DNA of 64,000 nt from Arthrobacter sp. StoSoilB5. Lineage in GTDB: Bacteria; Actinomycetota; Actinomycetes; Actinomycetales; Micrococcaceae. Both the position numbers and the translations under genes were made by a program. Where the stretch lies: the NCBI RefSeq assembly GCF_019977235.1, contig NZ_AP024646.1, forward strand, positions 2,356,001 through 2,420,000, given 5' to 3'. Below the pieces are notes generated by a model that worked only from the letters and a program-made list of their open reading frames with translations, searched no databases and was not told where the DNA came from. This document shows, piece by piece, positions 25,516-34,470 of this stretch (its first letter is position 1; every line of letters begins with the position of its first letter).

Positions 25516-26973
25516 TTGGCAGGCGCCGGTCACACTGCGGTACTGCAGCACCGAAAGATGCAGCCCGGAATCGTCCATCTGGGTTTGGGCGCCTTCGCCC
25601 GCGCCCAAACCGCTGTCTACACCGAGGACGCCATGCTCGCCGGCGGCGACTTTTCGTGGGGGATCGTCGGCGTCACCCAGCGTTCGGCCACCGTTGCCCG
25701 GCAGCTTGCGCCCCAGGATGGTCTCTTCACGGTCGTCGAAAAGGGAGAATGCGCCGCTCCGCTGCGCGTCGTATCGAGTATCGTGGAAACCATCTCCGGC
25801 CGGGACAACCCGCAGGACGTTGTGGACCGGATCGCCGCAACCACCACACGCATCGTCACCCTCACCATCACCGAAAAGGGCTACCGATTCGATCCCCGCA
25901 CCGGCTCCCTGGACTTGGCAGACCCCGAGGTGCAAGCCGACCTGGCCGGCAGACCACCGCTGACCGCCATCGGCCAGATCGCCCGCGGCCTGCAGCAGCG
26001 CTCCCGCACGGGAGCCGGCCCTATCACTGTCCTGTCCTGCGATAACCTCCCGGCCAATGGCGAACTCACGGCCACGCTGGTCCGTGGCTTCGCGGCGGGC
26101 TTGCCAGATCCTGAACGCGCTCCCCTTTTGGCCTGGCTGGACGGAAACGCCACCTTCCCCAGCACCATGGTGGACAGGATGGTCCCGGCCACCACCGAAA
26201 GCGACCTTGACGCGGTCGAACGCGAACTTGGCCTGCGGGACGAAGCCGCAGTGGTTGCCGAACCGTTCAAGCAGTGGGTGATCGAAGACAACTTCGCATC
26301 AGGACGCCCACCTTGGGAGGACTCCGGCGCCCTGTTTAGCACCGAGGTTGCCGCTTGGGAGGCGGCCAAGCTGCGTCTGCTCAATGCCAGCCACTCCATG
26401 CTGGCCTACCTCGGCCTCGCAGTGGAGAAGGAAACCATCAACGACGCCGTCGCCGAAACCGCTCTCTTCAAGGCCACACGGAGCATGATCCTCACAGAGG
26501 CCCTGCCTGCGATCACCCTGCCGGAAGGACTGGACGGCGAACGGTACTGCGAGGAGGTGCTGCGCCGCTTCGCCAACCCAGCGCTAGGACACACCACCGC
26601 GAAAGTAGGTAGCGACGGCTCCCAAAAGATCGGACTACGCCTGCTCCCCACCCTCCGCGGCACCTTCGACGCCGGGAGGGAACCGCGCTGGGCAACCCTC
26701 GCTGTTGCCGCGTGGATGTACCGTGTGGCCACCGCCGCGCCGACGGACTTGAACGATCCGCTGGCCGCCCAGCTTCAAAGCGCCCTGCCCGCCACCCGCA
26801 CCGCCGATACGGTGGTTCCCGCGCTGCTGGGCTTCAGGCCCATTTTCGACCAAGACTTGGCAAGGAATGAACGGCTATCGACGCTGCTGCTGCACTGGTA
26901 CCGCATCCTGCACGATGCCGAGACCATTGACGACAGGCTGAGAAGCCTGGGAAACGAGATCAACCATGGCTGA
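25516..26973 (+). CDS. uxuB: Fructuronate reductase/mannitol dehydrogenase family (UxuB-like)
   Basis: At least 485 residues. Interconverts D-fructuronate and D-mannonate with NAD(H), between UxaC and ManD. Visible: GIVHLGLGAFARAQTA (NAD site), TITEKGY, SCDNLPANG, and NASHSMLAYLG. The start is uncertain: TTG 25516 is the first usable codon, but the upstream codons, which overlap the kdgK end, still read like family sequence (ARLSRST) without an ATG/GTG/TTG in frame. The true start may be an unusual codon. Ends inside the start of the aldolase gene (8-bp overlap). Confidence 0.88.
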   Translation: MAGAGHTAVLQHRKMQPGIVHLGLGAFARAQTAVYTEDAMLAGGDFSWGIVGVTQRSATVARQLAPQDGLFTVVEKGECAAPLRVVSSIVETISGRDNPQDVVDRIAATTTRIVTLTITEKGYRFDPRTGSLDLADPEVQADLAGRPPLTAIGQIARGLQQRSRTGAGPITVLSCDNLPANGELTATLVRGFAAGLPDPERAPLLAWLDGNATFPSTMVDRMVPATTESDLDAVERELGLRDEAAVVAEPFKQWVIEDNFASGRPPWEDSGALFSTEVAAWEAAKLRLLNASHSMLAYLGLAVEKETINDAVAETALFKATRSMILTEALPAITLPEGLDGERYCEEVLRRFANPALGHTTAKVGSDGSQKIGLRLLPTLRGTFDAGREPRWATLAVAAWMYRVATAAPTDLNDPLAAQLQSALPATRTADTVVPALLGFRPIFDQDLARNERLSTLLLHWYRILHDAETIDDRLRSLGNEINHG

Positions 26974-27604
26974 CGCATCCAGTGTTCTACCCATCTCGCC
27001 GGTCATTCCGGTGGTTACCATCGACGATCCCCAGGACGCTGTCCCGCTTGCCCGGGCCCTGGCCAATGGCTGTGTCAACATCATCGAGCTCACGCTCCGG
27101 ACCGGTTCCGCGCTGACGTCGTTAAAGCTGATCGCCAAAGAAGTGCCGGACATCGTCGTGGGCGCCGGCACCATCCTTACACCGGCGCAGGCCGACGAGG
27201 CCGTGACCGCAGGCGCACGGTTCCTGGTCAGTCCTGGCATCACCCCCGCCCTGCTCGCCAACATGCTGTCCTTGGAAGTCCCGCTCCTCCCTGGTGTGGC
27301 AACAGTGGGAGAGGTGATGACTGTCATGGAACAAGGCCTGAACACCATGAAATTCTTCCCCGCTGGACCGGCCGGAGGCCCCGACTACCTGGCAGCCATC
27401 AGCGCACCCATTCCGCACGTTCAGTTCTGCCCGACCGGCGGGATCACTCTTGGAACGGCGCCCCACTACCTGAAGCTGCCAAACGTCTCCTGCGTCGGAG
27501 GCTCTTGGCTTACCCCGGCGGAAGCCGTAGCGGCCAAAAACTGGGACCGAATCACCCGTCTCGCCAGCCAAGCCGCCGCACTAACCTCTGGCCAGGAAGG
27601 CTGA
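26966..27604 (+). CDS. eda: KDPG/KHG aldolase
   Basis: 212 residues, normal for the family. Cleaves 2-keto-3-deoxy-6-phosphogluconate to pyruvate and glyceraldehyde-3-phosphate. Schiff-base lysine K129 in NTMKFFPAG; E41 in IELTLRT; VGAGTILTPAQ; and the phosphate-binding PTGGI. Last common step of the uronate branch. Confidence 0.93.
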   Translation: MADASSVLPISPVIPVVTIDDPQDAVPLARALANGCVNIIELTLRTGSALTSLKLIAKEVPDIVVGAGTILTPAQADEAVTAGARFLVSPGITPALLANMLSLEVPLLPGVATVGEVMTVMEQGLNTMKFFPAGPAGGPDYLAAISAPIPHVQFCPTGGITLGTAPHYLKLPNVSCVGGSWLTPAEAVAAKNWDRITRLASQAAALTSGQEG

Positions 27605-27607
27605 CCC

Positions 27608-29008
27608 ATGTCACAGTCCATTGCCGCACACCCTGACCGGCTCCTGCCCGCTGATCCCGGGACGCGCAGCATCGCGCGGTCCTTGCTGGAACGCGTCCAG
27701 GACCTGCCCATCATCTCCCCGCACGGCCACGTTGACGCCGCAGTCATCGAGCAGAACACGACCTTCCCGGATCCCGCCGCACTGCTGGTGAGCCCGGACC
27801 ACTACGTCACCCGCCTGATCCACGCCGACGGTGTCCCGATGGACCAACTCCATGCCAGCGGCTCCCAGGATTCCCGCGAAGTCTGGCGCCGGTTCGTCGA
27901 AGCCTGGCCGCTCTTCGAAGGGACCGCCTCCGGTTACTGGCTGCGCACCCAGCTCGAGCAAGTGTTCAAGCTCGGCGCGGACCTCGGCCAACTGTCCGCA
28001 GATGCCAGCTACGACGCGATTTCCGCCAAGCTCGTTGAGCCGGATTTCCGCCCCCGGCAGCTCTTCAAGGACTTCAACATCGAGGTCTCGGCCACCACCG
28101 ATGATCCGCTGGACAACCTCGCAAGCCACAAGGCCTTGACCGAGGATCCCAGCTTCAACGGCCGCGTCCTGCCCACGTTCCGTCCGGACGCCTACCTCAA
28201 CATCGCCCACCCGTCGTGGGCGTCAAACGTGGAACGGCTGATCGAAACCGCAGCCGACGGCGCAACAGGCTACGCCGGCTACATCGCGGCCCTGGAAAAC
28301 CGCCGTCGTTATTTTGTGGACCATGGCGCGGTGTCCGCGGATCATGGCGTCCGCACTCCGGCGACGCTCAAACTGGACGACGCCGAGGCCGAAGCCCTGT
28401 TCGAGAAGGCCCGCGCCGGCAAGGCCACAGCCGGGGACCGGGACGCGTTCGAGGCACACATGATGTACCAGATGGCGCAGATGTCCGTGGAGGACGGGCT
28501 GGTCATGACCATCCACCCGGGCTCGTACCGCAACCACCACGGCCCCACGTTCGAGCAGTTCGGCGCGGACACCGGCCACGACATCCCCTTCGCCATCAAC
28601 TACACCGAAGCCATCCGCCCGCTGCTGCAGGACTTCGGCACGGCCAAGGACTTCCACTTGGTCCTGTTCACCCTGGACGAGACCGCCTTCTCGCGCGAAT
28701 TGGCGCCGCTGGCAGGCTTCTACCCGTCCGTATACCTGGGCGCGCCGTGGTGGTTCCTCGACGCTCCGGACGCCATGCTGCGCTTCCGCTCGGCCGTGAC
28801 GGAGACTGCCGGTTTCTCGAGGTCCTCGGGCTTTATCGATGACACCCGTGCTTTCTGCTCCATCCCCGCCCGCCACGACGCCTCCCGCAGGATCGAAGCC
28901 TCGTTCCTGGCCCGCCTCGTCGCCGAGCACCGCGTGAGCGAGGACCGCGCACACGAGCTGATCCTCGACGTCGTCGATGGATCCCCGCGGAGGGTGTTCA
29001 AGCTGTGA
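27608..29008 (+). CDS. uxaC: Glucuronate/galacturonate isomerase
   Basis: 466 residues, full length for UxaC (amidohydrolase superfamily). The metal-binding H39-x-H41 lies in ISPHGHVDA; later QMSVEDGLVMTIHPGS and GAPWWFLDAP are family signatures. It makes fructuronate or tagaturonate from the uronates released from pectin, feeding the UxuB-type reductase. Preceded by a GGAAGG site; its stop overlaps a GTG that opens a small frame towards the permease. Confidence 0.94.
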   Translation: MSQSIAAHPDRLLPADPGTRSIARSLLERVQDLPIISPHGHVDAAVIEQNTTFPDPAALLVSPDHYVTRLIHADGVPMDQLHASGSQDSREVWRRFVEAWPLFEGTASGYWLRTQLEQVFKLGADLGQLSADASYDAISAKLVEPDFRPRQLFKDFNIEVSATTDDPLDNLASHKALTEDPSFNGRVLPTFRPDAYLNIAHPSWASNVERLIETAADGATGYAGYIAALENRRRYFVDHGAVSADHGVRTPATLKLDDAEAEALFEKARAGKATAGDRDAFEAHMMYQMAQMSVEDGLVMTIHPGSYRNHHGPTFEQFGADTGHDIPFAINYTEAIRPLLQDFGTAKDFHLVLFTLDETAFSRELAPLAGFYPSVYLGAPWWFLDAPDAMLRFRSAVTETAGFSRSSGFIDDTRAFCSIPARHDASRRIEASFLARLVAEHRVSEDRAHELILDVVDGSPRRVFKL

Positions 29009-29136
29009 CCACTCACGCTCACCATGACCCAACAAAGCGATATGCCCAAACCCAACGAATAGCACTGAGCTACCAATCGAAATTGGGAAGCCCCACCACC
29101 AAATCGTGGAAGGCCACGATGAGCAAAGGAGACCAC

Positions 29137-29202
29137 ATGGCCGCACAGCATCACCCCGCAACGCCGCAGGGCGTCCGGGGTCACGCAGGGAGGACGCAAT
29201 GA
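29137..29202 (+). CDS. Possible 21-residue leader peptide coupled to the permease
   Basis: ATG 29137 follows AAGGAG and opens a short frame ending in ATGA, where its stop overlaps the permease start (29199). The frame can be extended upstream to GTG 29005 at the uxaC stop. No family is recognised; it may serve translational coupling, or be chance. Confidence 0.3.
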   Translation: MAAQHHPATPQGVRGHAGRTQ

Positions 29203-30143
29203 GCGCTATTGGCGAACTCTCTTCGATGACCCGCCGCAAGGGCGCCATGACCAAGGAGGAGAAGAAGGCGAACGGCCGCGACAACAAGGCCGCTTACGTC
29301 TTCCTCCTGCCGTGGTTGATCGGCCTGGTGGTCATCACCGTGGGACCCATGTTGATGTCCCTGTACCTGTCGTTCACCGACTACAACCTCCTGCAGCCGC
29401 CGGAATGGGTTGGCCTGGACAACTTTGTGCGCATGTTCGGCGACGCCCGCCTCCACAACTCATTGCGGGTCACCTTCACCTATGTACTGGTGGGTGTTCC
29501 CCTGCAGTTGGCAGTGGCCCTGCTGATCGCGCTGGTCCTGGACAAGGGTCTTCGCGGCCTGCCGTTCTACCGCTCCATCTTCTACTTGCCGTCCCTCCTT
29601 GGTGGTTCCGTCGCCGTTGCCATCCTCTGGAAGCAAATCTTCGGCACCACGGGCCTGGTTAACCAGGTCCTGGCCATGGTGGGCATCGAAGGACCCGGCT
29701 GGATTTCGGATCCCAGCACAGCTCTTGGCTCGATCATCCTCCTGCATGTGTGGACGTTTGGCGCTCCGATGATCATCTTCCTGGCCGGCCTTCGCCAGAT
29801 CCCCAACATGTACTACGAAGCCGCGGAAGTTGACGGCGCCACCACCCTCCAGCGGTTCTGGCGGATCACCCTCCCGTTGCTGAGCCCCATCATCTTCTTC
29901 AACCTGGTGCTCCAGATCATTGGTTCGTTCCAGTCGTTCACGCAGGCGTTCATCGTCTCCGGCGGCAACGGCGGACCGTCCGACTCCACCATGTTCTTCA
30001 CGCTGTACCTGTATCAAAAGGGCTTCGGCCAGTTCGACATGGGTTACGCCTCAGCGATGGCCTGGGTCCTGCTGGTCATCATCGGCGTCTTCACCGCCAT
30101 CAACTTCATCGCTTCAAAGTATTGGGTGTTCTACGATGACTAA
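29199..30143 (+). CDS. Sugar ABC transporter permease, MalF-type (second pair)
   Basis: ATG 29199 follows GGGAGGA; 314 residues. Membrane segments begin at AAYVFLLPWLIGLVVITVG; EAA loop YYEAAEVDGATTLQRFWRI. Closely similar to the permease at 19657, so a paralogous CUT1 importer. No binding-protein gene is next to it; SBP1 or SBP2 could serve it. Overlaps the next gene by 8 bp. Confidence 0.92.
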   Translation: MSAIGELSSMTRRKGAMTKEEKKANGRDNKAAYVFLLPWLIGLVVITVGPMLMSLYLSFTDYNLLQPPEWVGLDNFVRMFGDARLHNSLRVTFTYVLVGVPLQLAVALLIALVLDKGLRGLPFYRSIFYLPSLLGGSVAVAILWKQIFGTTGLVNQVLAMVGIEGPGWISDPSTALGSIILLHVWTFGAPMIIFLAGLRQIPNMYYEAAEVDGATTLQRFWRITLPLLSPIIFFNLVLQIIGSFQSFTQAFIVSGGNGGPSDSTMFFTLYLYQKGFGQFDMGYASAMAWVLLVIIGVFTAINFIASKYWVFYDD

Positions 30144-31059
30144 ACTCCAGAGCCTTCCCGCAGCAAAAACCACCGAGCCGGGCAAGGCTCCGCGCCGCCG
30201 CGAATCGCCGGGAAACCTGGCCTTCAGCCGTAGTGCCCGCATCAAGGGGCTGGTCAAGCACGCCATCCTGATCGTGGTGGGGCTTGTCATGATCTACCCG
30301 CTCCTGTGGATGGTGGTTTCTTCCCTGCGGCCCAATGACCTCATCTTCCGCGAACCCGGCCTCTGGCTGAACAGCCTGGACATGACCAACTACACCGACG
30401 GATGGTCCGCCCTGACCCACCCGTTCGGGCACTACATGATCAACTCGGCGATCGTGGTCCTGGGCTCGATCGTGGGCAACCTGGTCTCGTGCTCCATGGC
30501 CGCCTATGCGTTCGCCCGGCTGCAGTTCACCGGCAAGAAGCTGTTCTTCGGCATCATGCTGCTGACCATCATGCTGCCCTTCCACGTGGTGATCGTGCCC
30601 CAGTACATCCTGTTCTCCCAGATCGGCTGGGTGAACACCTTCTGGCCCCTCATTGTTCCCAAGCTCCTGGCTACGGATGCGTTCTTTGTGTTCCTCATGG
30701 TCCAGTTCATCCGCGGCATCCCGAAGGAACTCGATGAAGCGGCCCGCATCGACGGCGCCGGGCACCCCCGGATCTTCCTGCGGGTCATCCTGCCCCTGAT
30801 GGTTCCGGCACTGGCCACCACCACCATCTTCACGTTCATCTGGACGTGGAACGACTTCTTCGGCGCCCTGATCTACCTGACCGACCCGGACATGTTCACC
30901 GTCCCGGTCGCGCTGCGCGCCTTTGTTGACTCACAATCGGCAACCAGCTGGGGCTCCCTGTTCGCGATGTCCATCGTGTCCCTGTTCCCCGTGTTCCTGG
31001 TGTTCCTGTTCGGCCAGCGGTTCCTCATCAAGGGCATCGCCACCACCGGCATCAAATAG
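30136..31059 (+). CDS. Sugar ABC transporter permease, MalG-type (second pair)
   Basis: ATG 30136 lies inside the end of the previous gene; 307 residues. Six spans, EAA loop LDEAARIDGAGHPRIFLRVILPL. Close paralogue of the gene at 20607. Last gene of the uronate/transport operon. Confidence 0.92.
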   Translation: MTKLQSLPAAKTTEPGKAPRRRESPGNLAFSRSARIKGLVKHAILIVVGLVMIYPLLWMVVSSLRPNDLIFREPGLWLNSLDMTNYTDGWSALTHPFGHYMINSAIVVLGSIVGNLVSCSMAAYAFARLQFTGKKLFFGIMLLTIMLPFHVVIVPQYILFSQIGWVNTFWPLIVPKLLATDAFFVFLMVQFIRGIPKELDEAARIDGAGHPRIFLRVILPLMVPALATTTIFTFIWTWNDFFGALIYLTDPDMFTVPVALRAFVDSQSATSWGSLFAMSIVSLFPVFLVFLFGQRFLIKGIATTGIK

Positions 31060-31569
31060 GGCAAAATATTGACTCGTCGGGTACGAGATCGGGACGGGCA
31101 GAGAAAATTGCAGCCAACGCTGATGAGGCGCCTTGATGTCACCATCTGACTGTCGCAGAGGCTGCTCGCGCCCCGACATCGGGAGACGTTGTTGCCATTC
31201 CACAAGCGGATCAAACCTCTAGGAAACGAGGTCTTGGACGCCCAAGAGCTAGCCATCAGGCGCAAGCTTGCGGTGAGCACAAGCGGCCATTGATCACCAA
31301 GACGTTCCTCAGTGAATTTCGGGCCCTCCATCGATTCCAGAAGACGTCCAAGGCCCGTCGACGAGCACCGCGATTCCACTCGGCGTCTTGCACGGGTGCT
31401 CTTCCTTGGGCACGGACCGAACACAGTAGCGCTGGCCCCCCATTATTGGCGGGGCCAGCGCTTGTGGTTTCCAATAATCGGCGTCGAGCCCATTCGGCTG
31501 CTGCGATGGCTTCCGCGAGCACCAGCCAACAACCTCTAATGCACGATTCTCTTATCCAGTTGCGACTCG
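31060..31569. other. Intergenic stretch with one strong hairpin
   Basis: About 0.5 kb between the second permease pair and repeat copy B. No coding gene recognised; the only structure is the inverted repeat at 31428-31462. Confidence 0.45.
31428..31462. terminator. 12-bp inverted repeat, terminator-like
   Basis: AGCGCTGGCCCC (31428-31439) pairs perfectly with GGGGCCAGCGCT (31451-31462), 11-nt loop; the downstream TGTGGTTT is only a weak U-tract. Confidence 0.5.
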
Positions 31570-31917
31570 TTCGCAACGCCGATAACCACCGTTCTGTCGT
31601 CGGCCCGGCGGTGAGGTCTTGTCATGATGCTCGGTGTCGTCTCCGCCATGTAATGGATGAAGGAGGTGCAGATACTGTGTCGAGTTATTCATCGTTCTGG
31701 CGGGTTGAGTTCCGTCCCGTTTTGTGTTGTTTTACCGACAGGCGGGAGTCATGCCTTGGACGTGGGGGCCTCCTCCGACCGAAGACTTTGCACGGACCAA
31801 GCGGTACCGTCCAGCAGGAAAACTGTGGAGGCGGCAGTGCCGATTTCCTGGCGCAGACTTTGAGTGCGCGGGGATGGGTCAAGCGGCCCTTTGTCCGTGT
31901 TCGTTCGAGCAAAAAAG

Positions 31918-31940
31918 AAGTGTGGACAATGTCCACACTT
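31918..31940. promoter_or_regulatory. 23-bp palindrome B1 with DnaA-box-like halves
   Basis: Identical to palindrome A1 (4499-4521), although the surrounding sequence has diverged. The minus strand carries TTGTCCACA. Confidence 0.7.
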
Positions 31941-32029
31941 TCCACCTCGTACTGGCCGTACAACCACCGGACTGCCCAGGATTCCGCAGGTTTTCGCGAC
32001 TTCCCAGCAGTACCACGGCCGGGAATCCC

Positions 32030-32050
32030 GTTCGAGTCCCACCTCGGGCA
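32030..32050 (+). other. tRNA-3'-end-like segment in repeat B
   Basis: Same 21 bases as at 4612-4632. The 77 bases ending here begin with a partly matching acceptor strand (GCCCAGG), but no D-arm or anticodon arm is convincing, so it is not a functional tRNA. Confidence 0.45.
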
Positions 32051-32055
32051 CGCAT

Positions 32056-32078
32056 AACCCCTCGTCAGAGGGGTTTTT
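32056..32078 (+). terminator. Intrinsic terminator in repeat B
   Basis: AACCCCTC-GTCA-GAGGGG followed by five T. Same tetraloop and U-tract as in copy A, with a different stem length. Confidence 0.75.
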
Positions 32079-32400
32079 GCTTTAATGTGTGAACATTGTC
32101 CCTCGGAGGGTCCCTATGACACTGTCCGCGGTCTGTGCCTGGCGCCGCGGTCGCCGATTCGGTGTGTGGGTGGCGGGATCAGGGCCCTGGCTTGTGGGCC
32201 CTCTGCTTGCTGGGATGTGGGGTTATTTGCCGTCCCTTCCTGCTGTTTCCGGTAGCCAGTTGTTGGCCGTTACTGATTCATGGCCCAGAGTCGTGGTGAC
32301 GACATGACGAAGGCGGATGCTCTTCGAGGATCTGCCGCGGATAGCTGCTTTCTGCGAACTAGGCAGGGGCAGCGCATCACGTATTTGTCCCGCCAAAGGG

Positions 32401-32430
32401 GGTGTGGACAATGTCCACACCTTGTCCACA
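32401..32430. promoter_or_regulatory. Palindrome B2 plus a further DnaA box
   Basis: A 21-bp palindrome (32401-32421, core as in the others) is followed at once by another TTGTCCACA (32422-32430). This makes three overlapping or adjacent DnaA-box-like nonamers: one perfect on each strand and one near-match. Confidence 0.65.
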
Positions 32431-32825
32431 TCCGGCTTTTCGACCTGCATTTTGGTCCTTCCTCATGGTTCTGCCTTCACCACTTCATGCAGTTCTCTGT
32501 TGCAGGCGACATGACTTTGCGGCCTGGATCGTCGGTGTCGTTGGACGTTCCGGGTTCAGCGGGGACGTCTTTGGGGGTATCTGCGGCAGTGGCGTCCGAT
32601 CCGTCCACAGAGCGGAGGTGTGTGGGATCCGGACTCTCCTTCCGGACAGCCCCGATGGTTGATCCGCCTGACTTTGGCGCCCGCTGCTGGCAGCGTTGCT
32701 CACTTTCCCGTCCGCTGAGCATACGCAGGAGTGGAATTCCGATCCGGACGGCTGGGACGCGGCGGTGGAGAACTGGCTCCGGAACGTCCCGCCGTCGTCG
32801 TCCATATCCCTATGACACTGGGGGC

Positions 32826-33857
32826 CTACGAGGCTTCGAGGCCCCAGGGCCGGAAGGCCCGGTCTTTGTCCATGTTCCAGCCGGCGACCATTCCGGAGCC
32901 GATCATGAGGTCGCTGAGCCTGGCCAGGCGGTAGGTGGGGTCTGCTTCGAGGGCGAGTTGGAGGAACTGGTGGGTTTTGCTGCCTCGGCCTTCCCACCAG
33001 TTGACGAAGGCGATGGCGGTGAGGATGGGGGCGGAGTGTTTGGTGCTGCTGTGGGTGTATGCGTGGAGCAGCAGTTGCTGTGCCCATTCGACGCGGGACC
33101 ACTGGGGGCTGCCGTGTGTTTGGGCCAGGAGGACCCGGTCCATGGGCTCGTCGATTCCTGGGATATCGGCCATCAGCTTGTCCCTGATCGCGGGGGCCTG
33201 GAAGTTCGCAATCAGGCTGATGGTCTGGTTGTCGTTGGGGTAGGAGATCGCCTCCAGCATGCCGTCCCAGAGGGTCCTGGCCTGTTCGAGGGCCTCGCCC
33301 GGGTTCATCCTGTGGATTGCTTTCACGCGGTCATCGACGGCGCCTGCGGTGCGGGCTTCTTTGGTGGAGGCCGGCAGGGTGATGTGGTTTGTCGGTGCGA
33401 TGGTGCTGCCGCGGTAGACGAATTCGGCGTTGATCTGGCTGGACTGGGTCGTGTTCAGCGGCAGTGTCAGTCCGTCCTGGGGATCGCCGTCGTACGGGGA
33501 GACGGTGTTGTCTCCGACGAGGAGCCCGTCGCGGATGGTCATTCCGCGTTCGGCCAGCGCGCAGGTCAGTGCTGCGATGGTTGCTGCGTGCGGTTTGGGC
33601 TGCCCGGGTTTCTGGGGCTCGGAGGTGTACACGGCGAAGAGCACGCTGGCGGCGCTGGTGTCGTGGGCGAGGTAGTCGGCCACTGTGCGTGCGTATTGGA
33701 GTCCGCCCTCGCGGTTGGGGAGGTCAACCCTGAGTGTTGCGCCGACGCGGTTGTTGTCCAGGGTGATGCACACGAGGCTTTCGTGTGGCCAGAAGCCGAG
33801 GGTGTGGCCTACGAAACTGAGGACGTCGGCTGGGGTTTTGATGGTGAGCGGTTCCAT
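32826..33857 (-). CDS. DUF4192 domain-containing protein
   Basis: 343 residues; start preceded by GGAGAAGGA. The sequence opens with a typical DUF4192 start (KTPADVLSFVGHTLGFWPHESLVCITL), then LRVDLP near 45, and has the C-terminal AFVNWWEGRGSKTHQFLQLALEADPTYRLA. DUF4192 is a widespread actinobacterial family without known function. A 651-codon open frame on the opposite strand is its shadow. Stands alone beside repeat copy B. Confidence 0.88.
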   Translation of the reverse strand: MEPLTIKTPADVLSFVGHTLGFWPHESLVCITLDNNRVGATLRVDLPNREGGLQYARTVADYLAHDTSAASVLFAVYTSEPQKPGQPKPHAATIAALTCALAERGMTIRDGLLVGDNTVSPYDGDPQDGLTLPLNTTQSSQINAEFVYRGSTIAPTNHITLPASTKEARTAGAVDDRVKAIHRMNPGEALEQARTLWDGMLEAISYPNDNQTISLIANFQAPAIRDKLMADIPGIDEPMDRVLLAQTHGSPQWSRVEWAQQLLLHAYTHSSTKHSAPILTAIAFVNWWEGRGSKTHQFLQLALEADPTYRLARLSDLMIGSGMVAGWNMDKDRAFRPWGLEAS

Positions 33858-34466
33858 GGTCCTTCTCCTTCAGCGGCTGGCGGGCACCGGATGTGTCTGT
33901 CAGATTCTGGCGTCGTTCTGATTCATGGAGTCACCGCTGGGTTTGAGGGTCCGGAGTGCAACTTGGGGAACCGGGAGCGGTTCAAAGTTTCGGGAGGAAA
34001 TAAGCGACGCCAGGAGCGCCGAACGAAACTTTGGATCGTGACCGGCGCGGAGCGCCCTGGTTGCGCGGAGGACCCGCCCAGCGATGATGGGAATCAGAAC
34101 GACAAACAGCGAAGTTGCTTCTGGTGGTTCATGAAGGCGGGGGAGTGGGGCGGCATGATTGACAGAAGCGCGGACGCGGGATCTCTAGGGTGGATAGAAC
34201 TCGAACAACTGGAAGGACCTGGCGACACGGCTTGACAGGCGGATCCGCCATACGGCGATCGAAGCGGTACGACCACCCGGCGACGCGGAGATGGAACGAT
34301 TCATTCGAGCGCGACTCAACGTCGCCCGTTTAACACGGAACGGGCCTCGTGAAGAGAATCAACGTCGTGATTCGGACGTCGGATTGTTACCAGGAACAGA
34401 GAAAGCCAGAGCCTCCCCGTTGCGAGCGTGGGAGACCCTGGCGGCTTGTGCAGCTTTTCCGCTGAA
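33858..34466. other. Intergenic stretch, possible gene remnant near its end
   Basis: About 0.6 kb between the divergently placed DUF4192 gene and the end of the aldehyde dehydrogenase gene. The first half shows nothing clear. The end carries the plus-strand frame listed at 34198-34470. Confidence 0.35.
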
Positions 34467-34470
34467 CTAG
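34198..34470 (+). pseudogene. Protein-like plus-strand frame, possible remnant
   Basis: Open from just after TAG (34195) to TAG (34468). It reads NWKDLATRLDRRI, then AIEAVRPPGDAEMERFIRARL, which looks like helical protein rather than chance. The only ATG is 34291 (59 codons) without a good RBS, so the start may be lost. Family unknown. Confidence 0.25.

Larger units (their letters stand above)
31570..32525 (+). repeat. Long non-coding repeat, copy B
   Basis: Same orientation and element order as copy A (4150-5105): conserved 5' blocks, palindrome, tRNA-3'-like segment, terminator, a block with GCCTGGCGCCGCGG, second palindrome, and a GACATGAC motif near the end. Divergence is substantial but short indels are few and spacing is kept (palindromes 483 bp apart here, 480 in A). 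It lies between the sugar operon and the DUF4192 gene. Copies A and B bracket the IS and the whole sugar locus, 27.4 kb apart. Confidence 0.75.

Noticed and set aside
31974..32050. Complete tRNA gene
   Set aside because: Acceptor strands pair in part, but D and anticodon arms are missing and copy A does not keep the 5' strand.
4150..32525. The 27-kb segment as a recent integrated element
   Set aside because: The bracketing repeats are strongly diverged and no integrase is present, so recent site-specific integration is not supported.
32280..34235. 651-codon plus-strand open frame
   Set aside because: It lies mostly antisense to the DUF4192 gene, and its sequence looks like low-complexity shadow; the opposite strand has a recognised family and RBS.
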